Shown here in pieces: positions 17,381 through 25,315 of a stretch of 64,000 nucleotides of DNA. The translations under genes and the position numbers were made by a program. This DNA is from SMWN01 sp965261165. Its GTDB lineage: Bacteria; Pseudomonadota; Gammaproteobacteria; Eutrophobiales; Eutrophobiaceae. Each line of letters begins with the position of its first letter. Position 1 is the stretch's first letter. The notes under the pieces are model-generated. The model saw only the letters and a list, made by a program, of their open reading frames with translations. It had not been told where the DNA came from and did no database searches. The stretch is from positions 124,001-188,000 of the forward strand of contig OZ253445.1 in NCBI GenBank assembly GCA_965261165.1, written 5' to 3'.

Positions 17381-18397
17381 ATGCCGAATATAACCAGTCA
17401 AATTACAGTAAAAGAACTCTTTGACAGTCATTCTGAAAAATATGACCTGCAGTGGGTTTCTGGTCAGCAAGGTGGCGAAAATGTGATCCTGCCAGAAGAG
17501 ACCAAAGAAAAATCGACGACGATAATGAGAGGTGCAAAGAAGAGCCGCGGCAAAGGGAGGATAATAGAAAGTGGCTCGCTGGTTGGCTACCTTAACCTGA
17601 TACACCCTCATCAAATCCAGATTCTTGGCGGCACTGAGCTGAAATATTTTGAAGGTCTGAGGAGCATCTCAAAACAAGATGCCATCCGGCAATTATTCGA
17701 ACCAGCCCCAGCCTGCATTATTGTCTCTGACAAAAAAGCTGTGCCCGCTTTTCTAAAACGAAAATGTAACGAATACAGTGTTCCACTTTTTAGCTCCCCG
17801 CTGTCCAGCAACAAACTTTCAGATTCATTACATTACTATCTAAATAGTCTGTTTGCCGATGTTCTGACAATGCACGGTGTTTATATGGAAGTTCATGCCA
17901 TTGGTGTCTTATTAACCGGGCCAAGTGGTGTCGGTAAAAGTGAGCTGGCTCTGGAGCTGATTACTCGCGGACATCGGCTGGTCGCTGACGATGCGCCTCA
18001 ATTCTCTCGTATTGCGCCAGACATCATTAACGGCACATGCCCAACTGCACTACAGGATTTTCTTGAGGTGAGAGGCCTAGGTATTATCAATGTTCGTGAA
18101 TTGTTTGGTGATAGCGCCATTAAGATTAACAAATATCTGAGACTCATCATTCGTCTAGAACCTTTAAGCAAAAAAAGCATTAAACAAATTGACCGACTGG
18201 AAGGTAGTTACACGACGCGAAATATCCTAGATCTGAAGATACCAGAAATTACGGTGCCAGTCGCGCTAGGCAGAAATCTTGCTGTGTTACTTGAATGCGC
18301 CGCAAGAAACCATATGTTGCGGATCAGCGGTTACAACGCTTCTGAAGAATTTACGCAAAGACAAGCTGACATCATTTCTAGGAAAGGGAAAAAATAG
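17381..18397 (+). CDS. hprK: HPr kinase/phosphorylase
   Basis: 338 residues. The N-terminal half is the MurF-like HprK_N domain. The C-terminal catalytic domain has the Walker A loop GPSGVGKS near residue 183, followed by LALELITRGHRLVADD, then FLEVRGLGIINVRELFGDSA (the HprK signature) and LECAARNHMLR. The enzyme phosphorylates and dephosphorylates a serine on HPr/NPr. It is uncommon in gammaproteobacteria outside groups that carry this rpoN cluster. Its stop overlaps by one base the GTG that once began rapZ. All key motifs are intact, so it is probably functional even though its neighbour is not. Confidence 0.92.
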   Translation: MPNITSQITVKELFDSHSEKYDLQWVSGQQGGENVILPEETKEKSTTIMRGAKKSRGKGRIIESGSLVGYLNLIHPHQIQILGGTELKYFEGLRSISKQDAIRQLFEPAPACIIVSDKKAVPAFLKRKCNEYSVPLFSSPLSSNKLSDSLHYYLNSLFADVLTMHGVYMEVHAIGVLLTGPSGVGKSELALELITRGHRLVADDAPQFSRIAPDIINGTCPTALQDFLEVRGLGIINVRELFGDSAIKINKYLRLIIRLEPLSKKSIKQIDRLEGSYTTRNILDLKIPEITVPVALGRNLAVLLECAARNHMLRISGYNASEEFTQRQADIISRKGKK

Positions 18398-18606
18398 TGT
18401 CAGAGAACAAACAACGACTGGTTGTCATCAGCGGTCTTTTCGGATGCTGGCAAAACCGTCGCCTTATAGGTCCTTGAGGACTCGGGGGTTATTGCATTGA
18501 TAATCTGCCGATTGCCCTCCTTGACGAGTTTGGACATCAACTAACAAATATTAATCCATCCCAGCAGAAGAGATTGCCATCGGCATAGATACCAGAAATC
18601 CTGAAC
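18397..18606 (+). pseudogene. rapZ: rapZ remnant (P-loop NTPase/RNase adaptor), N-terminal ~65 codons only
   Basis: A GTG overlapping the hprK stop begins VSENKQRLVVISGL. One extra T then shifts the frame. Reading on in the corrected frame gives GLSDAGKTVAL, an in-frame TAG, then VLEDSGGYCIDNLPIALLDE, FGHQLTN and, after another shift, IAIGIDTRNPE. These are the Walker A and the YCIDNLP / IDxRNPE blocks of RapZ/YvcJ. Homology ends where the IS-derived copy C begins (about 18604), so more than 200 codons are lost. The gene is non-functional. RapZ controls glmS small-RNA decay in enterics; here that role is absent or filled elsewhere. Confidence 0.85.
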
Positions 18607-18962
18607 TGCATCATGGATTAGGTAAGGCACGATATTTAGGGTTAGAGAAGGAACAAGGCCTATGTTAGGCTGATTGCAATGAGTCATTGCCTTTATAGAG
18701 AGAGAGGGAGGGCCTTTATAGAGAGAGAGGGAGGGATGAACCTACTGCAACAAATACGTTATCTGGAGATATATTATGCCTGAATGCTCGATAATGGATA
18801 GGTGACAGCTAAAAGCACGTTAATGTAAGAGGTTTTTATGGTGTTGATGTGACGATTGAGGGAAAATTCTCACAAAACGAAACCTTTTCATGCAAACTTT
18901 ATAAATAATAATGATGTTGCCCGTATGTTTTGTTCGGTAGCTTTGAATGATGTAAAGGTCTC
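18604..18962 (+). mobile_element. Repeat copy C: 3' part of an insertion sequence with transposase tail
   Basis: The sequence parallels copy D (inverse) over its whole length. It starts with codons reading LHHGLGKARYLGLEKE, the C-terminal signature of a DDE transposase (IS5/IS4-like; family not certain). It continues in a shifted frame, then through a non-coding tail, to the terminal repeat GATGTAAAGGTCTC at 18962. The 5' half is missing and the left edge is fused to the rapZ remnant. A 23-base unit is duplicated in tandem at 18689-18734. The right end lies four bases before the glycosylase ATG. Confidence 0.78.
18689..18734. repeat. Tandem duplication of a 23-base unit inside copy C
   Basis: GCCTTTATAGAGAGAGAGG plus GAGG occurs twice back to back with no mismatch. 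The equivalent position in copy D holds a single, diverged version, so the duplication is private to this copy and recent. Confidence 0.85.
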
Positions 18963-18966
18963 AATA

Positions 18967-19608
18967 ATGATGAATTATTTCGATTTGAACTGCAGGCAAT
19001 GCCCGCGACTGGCAACATTCCTTGATGAAGTCAAAGAAAAATACCCTGATTACCATGCCAGGCCTGTAGCGCCATTCGGTGTGGATAACCCAAGATTGCT
19101 GGTCGTCGGACTCGCGCCTGGAATGCATGGTGCAAATGCAACAGGCAGACCTTTCGCGGGTGATCATGCAGGCATCCTTCTTTATAAAGCACTATATCAG
19201 CATGGTTTTTCTAATCAGGAATCTGCTGTACCTGTTGATGATGCCCTGCAATTAATCAATTGCAGAATCAGTAATGCCGTAAAGTGTTTGCCGCCCGCAA
19301 ATAAACCGACGGGGGATGAAATCAATGTTTGTAATCAATTTCTCCGCGCCGAATTAAAAACACTGTCTCCGGGGACGGTCATTCTGGCATTAGGTCTGGT
19401 TGCGCATAGATCTGTCATCAAGGCACTAAATCTTAAACAAAAAGACTATCCTTTTGCGCATGGCAACACCGCATCCCTAGAAAATGAACAATGGCTGATA
19501 GATTCCTATCACTGTAGCCGATATAACACGCAAACACGCCGTTTAACTGAAGAAATGTTCTTCGATATTTTCAAGAAATTACTTGAGTTAATTAATATAA
19601 TTCACTGA
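18967..19608 (+). CDS. Uracil-DNA glycosylase, family 4/5 type (UdgB-like)
   Basis: The ATG at 18967 (or the next one at 18970) gives about 213 residues. An upstream start at 18856 would add 37 residues translated from the insertion-sequence tail and is rejected. Landmarks: an N-terminal CRQCPRL Cys pair, GLAPGMHGANATGRPFAGD (active-site motif 1 region), NAVKCLPPANKPT with further cluster cysteines, and HCSRYNTQTRRLT (motif 2). These fit the iron-sulphur family 5 glycosylases, which remove uracil or other deaminated bases. The start codon lies four bases after the end of copy C, so the native promoter and leader may have been replaced. uvrC follows after 15 bases, giving a DNA-repair pair. 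Confidence 0.8.
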   Translation: MMNYFDLNCRQCPRLATFLDEVKEKYPDYHARPVAPFGVDNPRLLVVGLAPGMHGANATGRPFAGDHAGILLYKALYQHGFSNQESAVPVDDALQLINCRISNAVKCLPPANKPTGDEINVCNQFLRAELKTLSPGTVILALGLVAHRSVIKALNLKQKDYPFAHGNTASLENEQWLIDSYHCSRYNTQTRRLTEEMFFDIFKKLLELINIIH

Positions 19609-19623
19609 TTATATTATATTTAT

Positions 19624-21507
19624 ATGTCCATTATAGGAGAAAATAATGAGAGGCAGGTAGATTCAGCCGGGTCTGTTGCAGGATCATTCGATTCTACTGC
19701 CTTCTTGGAAGGACTGACGGGTAAACCTGGGGTTTATCGTATGTTAAATGACTCGGGCAAGGTCATTTATGTGGGTAAGGCCAGGAATCTAAAAAAGCGG
19801 GTTTCCAGTTATTTCACACTCGCGGACAATTCCCCGAAGACGCGCGTCATGGTTGCACAAATCAGAGGAATTGAAGTTACGGTCACTCACACCGAGAAAG
19901 AAGCCCTGATCCTGGAAAATAACCAAATTAAGGCCCTGCGACCTCGTTATAATGTCTGGTTCAAAGATGACAAGAGTTATCCCTATATCTATCTCTCCGC
20001 CGAGCATGATTTCCCGGGGCTGAGCTACCATCGTGGTGCAAAAAGCAAAAAAGGACGTTATTTTGGACCATACCCCAATGCAGGAGCCGTACGTAATACA
20101 CTGAATTTAATGAAAAAACTCTTTATGATACGACAATGCAAAGACAGTTTTTTCGCAAATCGAACACGTCCCTGTCTGGAATATCAAATTAAACGCTGCT
20201 CAGCGCCCTGCACAGGATTCATTAGCCAAGAAGATTATCAAAAGGATATCGAGCATAGTATCGTGTTTCTGCAGGGCAAAAATAAACAGGTCATTGATAG
20301 TCTGGCCACGCCCATGCAGGAGGCCTCGAATGCGCTCGAATATGAACGCGCTGCACATTATCGTGACCAGATTAGAAATCTCAGGAAACTACAGGAAAAT
20401 CAATATATTACTTCTGAAAAAGGCAATATTGATGTTATTGCCTGTGAGTGCAAAGGAGGTCTCGTCTGCGTTTGGGCATTCTTTATCAGGAATGGCTTGA
20501 ATCAGGGCAGTAAAGCTTACTTTCCTAAGCATCCAAGTAATGCTACGTCTGAATCGATACTGGAAGCCTTTTTAGCCCAGTTTTATCTGAAAGATCGTGC
20601 AATAACAGGCTTTCCTAAAGAAATACTACTTAGTCATGAACCTGAAAATAATAAACTTCTACAAGAGGTTATATCGAGTTGTGCGAAGCGGCGGGTCAAA
20701 GTAAAATGCCATTGTCGAGGCGACAGAGCCAAATGGATGAAGATGGCTTCAGAAAATGCAGAAATTTCTCTCACTCAACACCTTGCAAACAAAGAAAGTC
20801 GGCAACGACGCACGGAAAAGTTGGCTCAGTTCTTAAATCTTGAAATACCCGTTCAAAGAATGGAATGTTTTGATATTAGCCATACAGGTGGCGAGGCGAC
20901 CGTGGCATCCTGTGTGGTGTTTGATGCTGAAGGCCCGCTAAGCACCGATTATCGTAAATTCAATATCACCAACATCACCCCTGGAGATGATTATGCTGCA
21001 ATGGAGCAAGCCATCACACGAAGATATACGCGTGTAAAGAAAGAAGATGGCAAGATTCCAGATATTATTTTTGTCGATGGCGGCAAAGGGCAGGTGGGTA
21101 AGGCACAAAATATTCTGGAGGAGTTACAGCTAAACGAACCTATATTGATTGGTGTTGCCAAAGGACCTTCTCGTAAAGCAGGCCTAGAGACATTGATTCT
21201 TGAGCGAGATGATAAACAAATACATCTACCTCATGATTCACCAGCTTTACATCTAATACAGCACATCCGAGATGAATCTCATCGATTTGCCATTACCGGT
21301 CATCGACAACGACGCAAAAAGGCGCGTAATCAATCACCATTGGAAAATATTAATGGAGTGGGACAGAAGCGTCGGCAAAATTTATTGCGCCACTTCGGCG
21401 GTTTACAGGGCATTACCTCTGCCGGTGTAGAAGACCTTGCCAAGGTCAACGGAATCAATAAGAATCTAGCGCAGAAAGTATATGACACCTTTCACGAGAA
21501 ACTATGA
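19624..21507 (+). CDS. uvrC: Excinuclease ABC subunit C
   Basis: 627 residues. The N-terminal GIY-YIG nuclease domain (about 35-115) has PGVYRMLNDSGKVIYVGKAR. A cysteine-containing linker (RPCLEYQIKRCSAPCTGFIS), a UVR motif (EASNALEYERAAHYRDQIRN), the RNase-H-like second nuclease (MECFDISHTGGEATVASCVV; FVDGGKGQ) and C-terminal helix-hairpin-helix motifs (INGVGQKRRQNLL) follow. UvrC makes both incisions in nucleotide-excision repair. The first 24 residues before the nuclease domain are poorly conserved, and no strong ribosome-binding site is seen. The stop overlaps the pgsA start by four bases. Confidence 0.95.
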   Translation: MSIIGENNERQVDSAGSVAGSFDSTAFLEGLTGKPGVYRMLNDSGKVIYVGKARNLKKRVSSYFTLADNSPKTRVMVAQIRGIEVTVTHTEKEALILENNQIKALRPRYNVWFKDDKSYPYIYLSAEHDFPGLSYHRGAKSKKGRYFGPYPNAGAVRNTLNLMKKLFMIRQCKDSFFANRTRPCLEYQIKRCSAPCTGFISQEDYQKDIEHSIVFLQGKNKQVIDSLATPMQEASNALEYERAAHYRDQIRNLRKLQENQYITSEKGNIDVIACECKGGLVCVWAFFIRNGLNQGSKAYFPKHPSNATSESILEAFLAQFYLKDRAITGFPKEILLSHEPENNKLLQEVISSCAKRRVKVKCHCRGDRAKWMKMASENAEISLTQHLANKESRQRRTEKLAQFLNLEIPVQRMECFDISHTGGEATVASCVVFDAEGPLSTDYRKFNITNITPGDDYAAMEQAITRRYTRVKKEDGKIPDIIFVDGGKGQVGKAQNILEELQLNEPILIGVAKGPSRKAGLETLILERDDKQIHLPHDSPALHLIQHIRDESHRFAITGHRQRRKKARNQSPLENINGVGQKRRQNLLRHFGGLQGITSAGVEDLAKVNGINKNLAQKVYDTFHEKL

Positions 21508-22055
21508 ATTTACCTAATTTACTAACGCTTAGCAGGATAGTTTTGATCCCAATTTTTGTGATCTTTTTCTATCTCCCCGTTAGTTGGCATTACTTAGCAG
21601 CTTGTATAGTTTTCATACTTGCGGCGATTACAGACGGTCTGGATGGTTATTACGCACGTAAGCTTGGACAAACATCTGCATTGGGGACATTTCTTGATCC
21701 GGTTGCCGATAAACTTATGGTTGCTGTGGTGCTAGTTCTTTTAGTCGAGAATGAGCCTTCAGTTTGGTTGGCGCTACCAGCGGCAGTCATCATCGGCCGC
21801 GAAATAACAATCTCTGCCTTACGCGAATGGATGGCGGAGCTTGGTGAAAGCAGCAAAGTCGCCGTCTCAGGCTATGGAAAATTAAAGACTATCTGTCAAA
21901 TGGTGGCACTGGGCTTTTTAATTTTTCACGATACTTTATTCGGGATTCCAATTTATACCATCGGCATGGTTCTGCTCTATATTGCTTCTATACTGACCCT
22001 ATGGTCGATGTTTCTTTATCTGCAAGTCGCCTGGCCGGAGCTAAAAGATAGCTAA
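21504..22055 (+). CDS. pgsA: CDP-diacylglycerol-glycerol-3-phosphate 3-phosphatidyltransferase
   Basis: 183 residues, mostly hydrophobic, with four or more membrane segments. The CDP-alcohol phosphotransferase motif is complete: DGLDGYYARKLGQTSALGTF, then LDPVADK, giving D-G-x2-D-G-x2-A-R-x8-G-x3-D-x3-D. It makes phosphatidylglycerol phosphate, the precursor of phosphatidylglycerol and cardiolipin. It is translationally coupled to uvrC and followed by tRNA genes, the same order as in E. coli. Confidence 0.94.
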   Translation: MNLPNLLTLSRIVLIPIFVIFFYLPVSWHYLAACIVFILAAITDGLDGYYARKLGQTSALGTFLDPVADKLMVAVVLVLLVENEPSVWLALPAAVIIGREITISALREWMAELGESSKVAVSGYGKLKTICQMVALGFLIFHDTLFGIPIYTIGMVLLYIASILTLWSMFLYLQVAWPELKDS

Positions 22056-22106
22056 TTTCATATGAAATTAATTAAATGCAAAATGCACTGCAATTTCCGA
22101 AGTTCC

Positions 22107-22134
22107 TTGACAGGCGATAGCCCGTAGCTAAAAT
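22107..22134 (+). promoter_or_regulatory. Sigma-70 promoter of the Gly-Cys-Leu tRNA operon
   Basis: TTGACA at 22107-22112 and TAAAAT at 22129-22134 are separated by 16 bases, and the first tRNA begins 12 bases after the -10 box. A G+C-rich discriminator (GTGCGC) lies between, as in stringently controlled stable-RNA promoters. Confidence 0.7.
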
Positions 22135-22146
22135 GTGCGCTCTTTT

Positions 22147-22221
22147 GCGGGAATAGCTCAGTGGTAGAGCACAACCTTGCCAAGGTTGGGGTCGCGAGTT
22201 CGAATCTCGTTTCCCGCTCCA
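22147..22221 (+). tRNA. tRNA-Gly (GCC)
   Basis: Acceptor stem GCGGGAA pairs with TTCCCGC, followed by T and an encoded CCA. The D arm starts AGCTCAGTGGTAGAGC, the anticodon loop is TTGCCAA with anticodon GCC, and the T arm has GTTCGAATC. It is first of a three-tRNA operon after pgsA. Confidence 0.97.
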
Positions 22222-22257
22222 AAATTTTTATTGTAAGTAAGATTCGTCACTAGAATT

Positions 22258-22331
22258 GGCTGAGTGGCAGAGTGGTTATGCAGCGGCCTGCAAAGCCGTG
22301 GACGCCGGTTCGATTCCGACCTCAGCCTCCA
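22258..22331 (+). tRNA. tRNA-Cys (GCA)
   Basis: Acceptor GGCTGAG pairs with CTCAGCC, then T and an encoded CCA. The anticodon loop CTGCAAA gives GCA, and the T arm contains GGTTCGATTCC. It is the middle gene of the tRNA operon. Confidence 0.97.
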
Positions 22332-22347
22332 AACATTTTATCTAATT

Positions 22348-22433
22348 GCCCGGGTGGCGGAATTGGTAGACGCAAGGGACTTAAAATCCCTCGATCTTTG
22401 ATCGTGCCGGTTCGATTCCGGCCTCGGGCACCA
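22348..22433 (+). tRNA. tRNA-Leu (TAA)
   Basis: Acceptor GCCCGGG pairs with CTCGGGC (one G-T pair), then A and CCA. It has the long variable arm typical of leucine tRNAs (TCGATCTTTGATCG), anticodon loop CTTAAAA with TAA, and T arm GGTTCGATTCC. It is last of the operon. Confidence 0.97.
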
Positions 22434-22700
22434 TAGTGGGGCCATTGCAAGGATACATGGAGCTCTGATTATGTAACCAGAGTGATTAAGTGCCTAGAAG
22501 ACAATAACCTTTGATGAAATCACACCTAAATAAGTTATAGCTATCGTCCATGAGATTGGAGCGCGAGGTGCCTTGGATGTGGTCAATCGGGTTAAATAGG
22601 CTGTCAGGGCAGTTTCTCATTTTGCCATACAGTGCATGGCGACAAGAAACGTTATTTAACATAATATACATTATGCGCATATTTAAATCAAAAAAATTAA
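22434..22700. other. Intergenic stretch after the tRNA operon, no gene recognised
   Basis: A minus-strand frame of 72 codons (22486-22704) has some protein-like segments (CPDSLFNPIDHIQGTSRSNL) but no start context and no family I recognise. A small dyad, CATAAT-ATAC-ATTATG, lies near 22660. It may be further debris associated with the chemotaxis-receptor fragment next to it. Confidence 0.35.
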
Positions 22701-22820
22701 TCAACGCGCCCTTAGCATTTTTTCAGCATTCTGACTGATAGTGCTGATCATTTCTTCCAAGCTGTAAACCTGTTCTTGAGTACGTTGACTCAGATTGGCT
22801 ATGCCAACGCCAACGCCAGC
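22701..22820 (-). pseudogene. Methyl-accepting chemotaxis protein fragment
   Basis: A minus-strand stretch of 39 codons reads AGVGVGIANLSQRTQEQVYS, then LEEMISTISQNAEKMLRAR and a stop at 22701-22703. NLSQRTxEQxxSLEExxxxxxxxxxxxA is the conserved beginning of the cytoplasmic signalling coiled coil of methyl-accepting receptors. There is a stop just upstream and nothing downstream, so only a scrap of the gene remains. Confidence 0.65.
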
Positions 22821-22846
22821 TTATTTCTAATCCCTTTTTTTAGCTC

Positions 22847-24235
22847 CTATTCTTGATTAATCGATTTCTGTAGCATTTTTTCGCCAAGAGCTTCAGCATT
22901 ATTCTCATCAGACTCAAGTGTTTCTTTAGTCTTCTTTGCCAAAACAAACTTGCTTTCTTCTAAGGCGCGGAGGTGTTCCAGTTCGCTTAAAGTATATTGT
23001 TCCCACTTTCTCGCATCGCTAAAACTCTTCTTCGATTGTTTGGCCTGCCTGAAGGCTTGTAACGCCCCTTCATATTTTTTGATATTGAACAAGGCCATGC
23101 CCATCAATAACTGATTACTGTCTTTACGTCTCAAGCCACCTTTTTTGTCTGCCAGTCTTGCGGCCTCAGCAGCTTCTACAAAATTCCCTGCATCAAAGTG
23201 CACCCCCGCAAGTCTCGCATAGAGCAAGCCTTTATTTGACAACTGGGCGGCTTTTCTTAAAGCCGGAATCGCTTTTTTGTGCTCATTTGCTTGTGCCCAG
23301 GCATTGGCTAAAGTCTCCACATTTTTAGGAGAACCTTCGACCAATCCTTCCTGCATACCTGTTTCTATAATCTTCCCGGCCTTATAAGGTATCTCCTGCC
23401 CCAGATACATATAGGCTAGATTGAGCACTTCTGATTCTTTCTGTAACGCACCATGCAAATAAATTGCATCGTAAGTCGTCAGGCGTTTTCGTTCATTCCC
23501 CAGTTCGCCATGTAATCCTGCGATTTGTCTTAGATAGATAAGGTTTGGATAATGATGAAGTAATGTTTCATAGGTTTTTAAAGTATTTTTAATATCTTTC
23601 TTTTCAAAATAAATGGCGGCCTGCATGCGTAACCAGTTTTCCTTAATCTTCTTGCCTTCGGTTTTTTCAATGCCGATAGCCTTCAATAGATTTCTCAGGG
23701 AAGGGTCAAAGTTTTTTAATTGGTAATAGGCTTGAGCCAGCATGATATAAGCTGTACCCGTCGGCTTGGAAACCTCTAGCAGCCACTTCTCCATAAAACT
23801 AATGACGGATGGGTAGTCTTCCAGATGGAAGTAGAGTTGTGCCATGGTGTATTTGGCGGTGAGCTTTAAACCTTCTGAGGCATCAGGTTCTGCGATGATT
23901 TTTTTATAGGCACCGATGGCATTTTTGTATTGCTCTTGGCTGGCATAGATGAAAGCATAAAAATTCCACATCTGGCTCTTGGCATAGCTATTTAATTTAT
24001 CGCTATGCTTAATGGTATCTAACGTTCGTATCGCTTCATCATATTGATCTGCTTCGGTCAGTTCCTGTGCCTTGGTCAGTACCTCAAAGGTTTTTGCATC
24101 AATCGCTCCTGTGGCCTTCGCATCGTCTTTTATTGCATAAGCAAGTGGTGGCAGCGGCAGCAGGATGCTCAGGATCAAAACGGCTGCGAATGCCTGGAAA
24201 TAACTTCTATCGTTTGGCTTCAAAGAAGTTTTCAA
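22847..24235 (-). CDS. TPR-repeat protein of the TonB2/Ttp operon
   Basis: 462 residues with an N-terminal hydrophobic export segment (YFQAFAAVLILSILLPLPPL), then about ten tetratricopeptide-like repeats through residue 400. Examples are ALTKAQ..ADQYDEAIRTLDTI, QEQYKNAIGAYKKIIAEP and FNIKKYEGALQAFRQAKQ. A charged C-terminal tail follows. TPR proteins of this kind close the DUF3450-TtpC-ExbB-ExbD-TonB gene order in marine gammaproteobacteria, where they are thought to act in the periplasm with TonB. It lies three bases after tonB, the last gene of the operon. Confidence 0.8.
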   Translation of the reverse strand: MKTSLKPNDRSYFQAFAAVLILSILLPLPPLAYAIKDDAKATGAIDAKTFEVLTKAQELTEADQYDEAIRTLDTIKHSDKLNSYAKSQMWNFYAFIYASQEQYKNAIGAYKKIIAEPDASEGLKLTAKYTMAQLYFHLEDYPSVISFMEKWLLEVSKPTGTAYIMLAQAYYQLKNFDPSLRNLLKAIGIEKTEGKKIKENWLRMQAAIYFEKKDIKNTLKTYETLLHHYPNLIYLRQIAGLHGELGNERKRLTTYDAIYLHGALQKESEVLNLAYMYLGQEIPYKAGKIIETGMQEGLVEGSPKNVETLANAWAQANEHKKAIPALRKAAQLSNKGLLYARLAGVHFDAGNFVEAAEAARLADKKGGLRRKDSNQLLMGMALFNIKKYEGALQAFRQAKQSKKSFSDARKWEQYTLSELEHLRALEESKFVLAKKTKETLESDENNAEALGEKMLQKSINQE

Positions 24236-24238
24236 CAG

Positions 24239-24859
24239 CTATTCCTCCACTTTGAAGGTAATCTTGGTGCGTACACCTCTCACTTCAATGGGCACACCGT
24301 TAACCACACGAGGTTTATATTTATAACGTAATGCAGACTTAATTGCTGTCTTATCAAAGGTCCTTTGCGGTTTTGCTTCGATTACCACCGGATCTTTTAC
24401 CGTGCCTTGCTTGGTCACGGTGTATTCCACAACCACGTAACCTTCGATACCACGGCTGAGCGCACGTCTTGGATATTGTGGCGCCACTTTAACAATGGGC
24501 AAGTATTCTCCATCGGTGACCTGTAGGCCTGCTCCAATATTCAGATCCAGTTTCGCCTGGATCCTGCCCGGTGCAGCAACCTGATCGACCGCTGCATTGC
24601 CATCAATTTGGTCAAAATCCTGCTCTGGAATTTCTGGTGGTGGCGTTTCATCGACTTCTGGTTTTTCCGGCTTTTCTACTAAGCGCTGTATCTCGATTTC
24701 CACTTCTGGCATGTAAATGTCCGGTAATTTGATTCGCTTTTCTTTATTCAGATTTTTATCCGCAAACTCAATTAAACTCACCATCAGTACCAGTAATAGC
24801 AAAGTAACGATGGCTGCTTGCGGAATGACAAACAGGGTTCTTGTCAGGGTTCTCATCAT
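24239..24859 (-). CDS. tonB: TonB-family energy transducer (TonB2 type)
   Basis: 206 residues. A single N-terminal membrane anchor (VIPQAAIVTLLLLVLMVSLI) is followed by a short Pro/Glu-rich periplasmic linker (EKPEKPEVDETPPPEIPEQD). The C-terminal TonB domain reads YPRRALSRGIEGYVVVEYTV, TKQGTVKDPVVIEA and ALRYKYKPRVVNG. It couples the proton gradient, via ExbB/ExbD, to TonB-dependent outer-membrane receptors. The compact linker is typical of TonB2 proteins. The ATG lies 33 bases after exbD. Confidence 0.9.
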   Translation of the reverse strand: MMRTLTRTLFVIPQAAIVTLLLLVLMVSLIEFADKNLNKEKRIKLPDIYMPEVEIEIQRLVEKPEKPEVDETPPPEIPEQDFDQIDGNAAVDQVAAPGRIQAKLDLNIGAGLQVTDGEYLPIVKVAPQYPRRALSRGIEGYVVVEYTVTKQGTVKDPVVIEAKPQRTFDKTAIKSALRYKYKPRVVNGVPIEVRGVRTKITFKVEE

Positions 24860-24892
24860 GTCTTCATTGCTAACCTGAGCTGTCTTTTCAGT

Positions 24893-25312
24893 TTAGTTGG
24901 ACTGTTTTGTAGCCAGAGAGATTTTTTCATGCGCAACCACTTCGCGGGCTGCATCCAGTACTGCGGTAAAAGTTTTAACCGATGCCAACTCATCGGCCTG
25001 AATCACAACCCCTCCCTGAGGGTTCTCGGCATGTAAGCGTTCGATATTGGCGCGCACTGACCGGACATCAACACGCCGTTTATCGATCCAGATGCTGTTA
25101 TCTGCATTGATGGCCACCAATACCGTAGTGTTATCTTTTTGATCGGAGGTGTTGGCATCTGGCCGATTGATCTCAACCCCTGCTTCCTTGATGAAGGTAG
25201 CTGTGACAATAAAGAAGATCAACATAATAAACACCACATCCAACATCGGCGTTAAATCAACGGCACCTTCGTCTTCAACTGTTGCATCTGAACTAAAATT
25301 TTGTCTTCTCAT
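24893..25312 (-). CDS. exbD: ExbD/TolR-family biopolymer transport protein
   Basis: 139 residues. A short cytoplasmic N-terminus is followed by the single membrane segment LTPMLDVVFIMLIFFIVTAT, whose aspartate (LDVVF) is the proton-pathway residue of the family. A periplasmic domain (VLVAINADNSIWIDKRRVDV; VVIQADELASVKTFTAVLDA) completes it. It partners ExbB and TonB. It is adjacent to exbB (three bases) in the operon. Confidence 0.92.
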   Translation of the reverse strand: MRRQNFSSDATVEDEGAVDLTPMLDVVFIMLIFFIVTATFIKEAGVEINRPDANTSDQKDNTTVLVAINADNSIWIDKRRVDVRSVRANIERLHAENPQGGVVIQADELASVKTFTAVLDAAREVVAHEKISLATKQSN

Positions 25313-25315
25313 ATC

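Noticed and set aside
18856..18966. N-terminal extension of the glycosylase ORF
   Set aside because: The 37 extra residues are translated from the insertion-sequence tail; similar peptides arise from copy B.
22486..22704. 72-codon minus-strand ORF after the tRNA operon
   Set aside because: No ribosome-binding site, no recognised family, and next to the decayed chemotaxis fragment; left as unassigned sequence.
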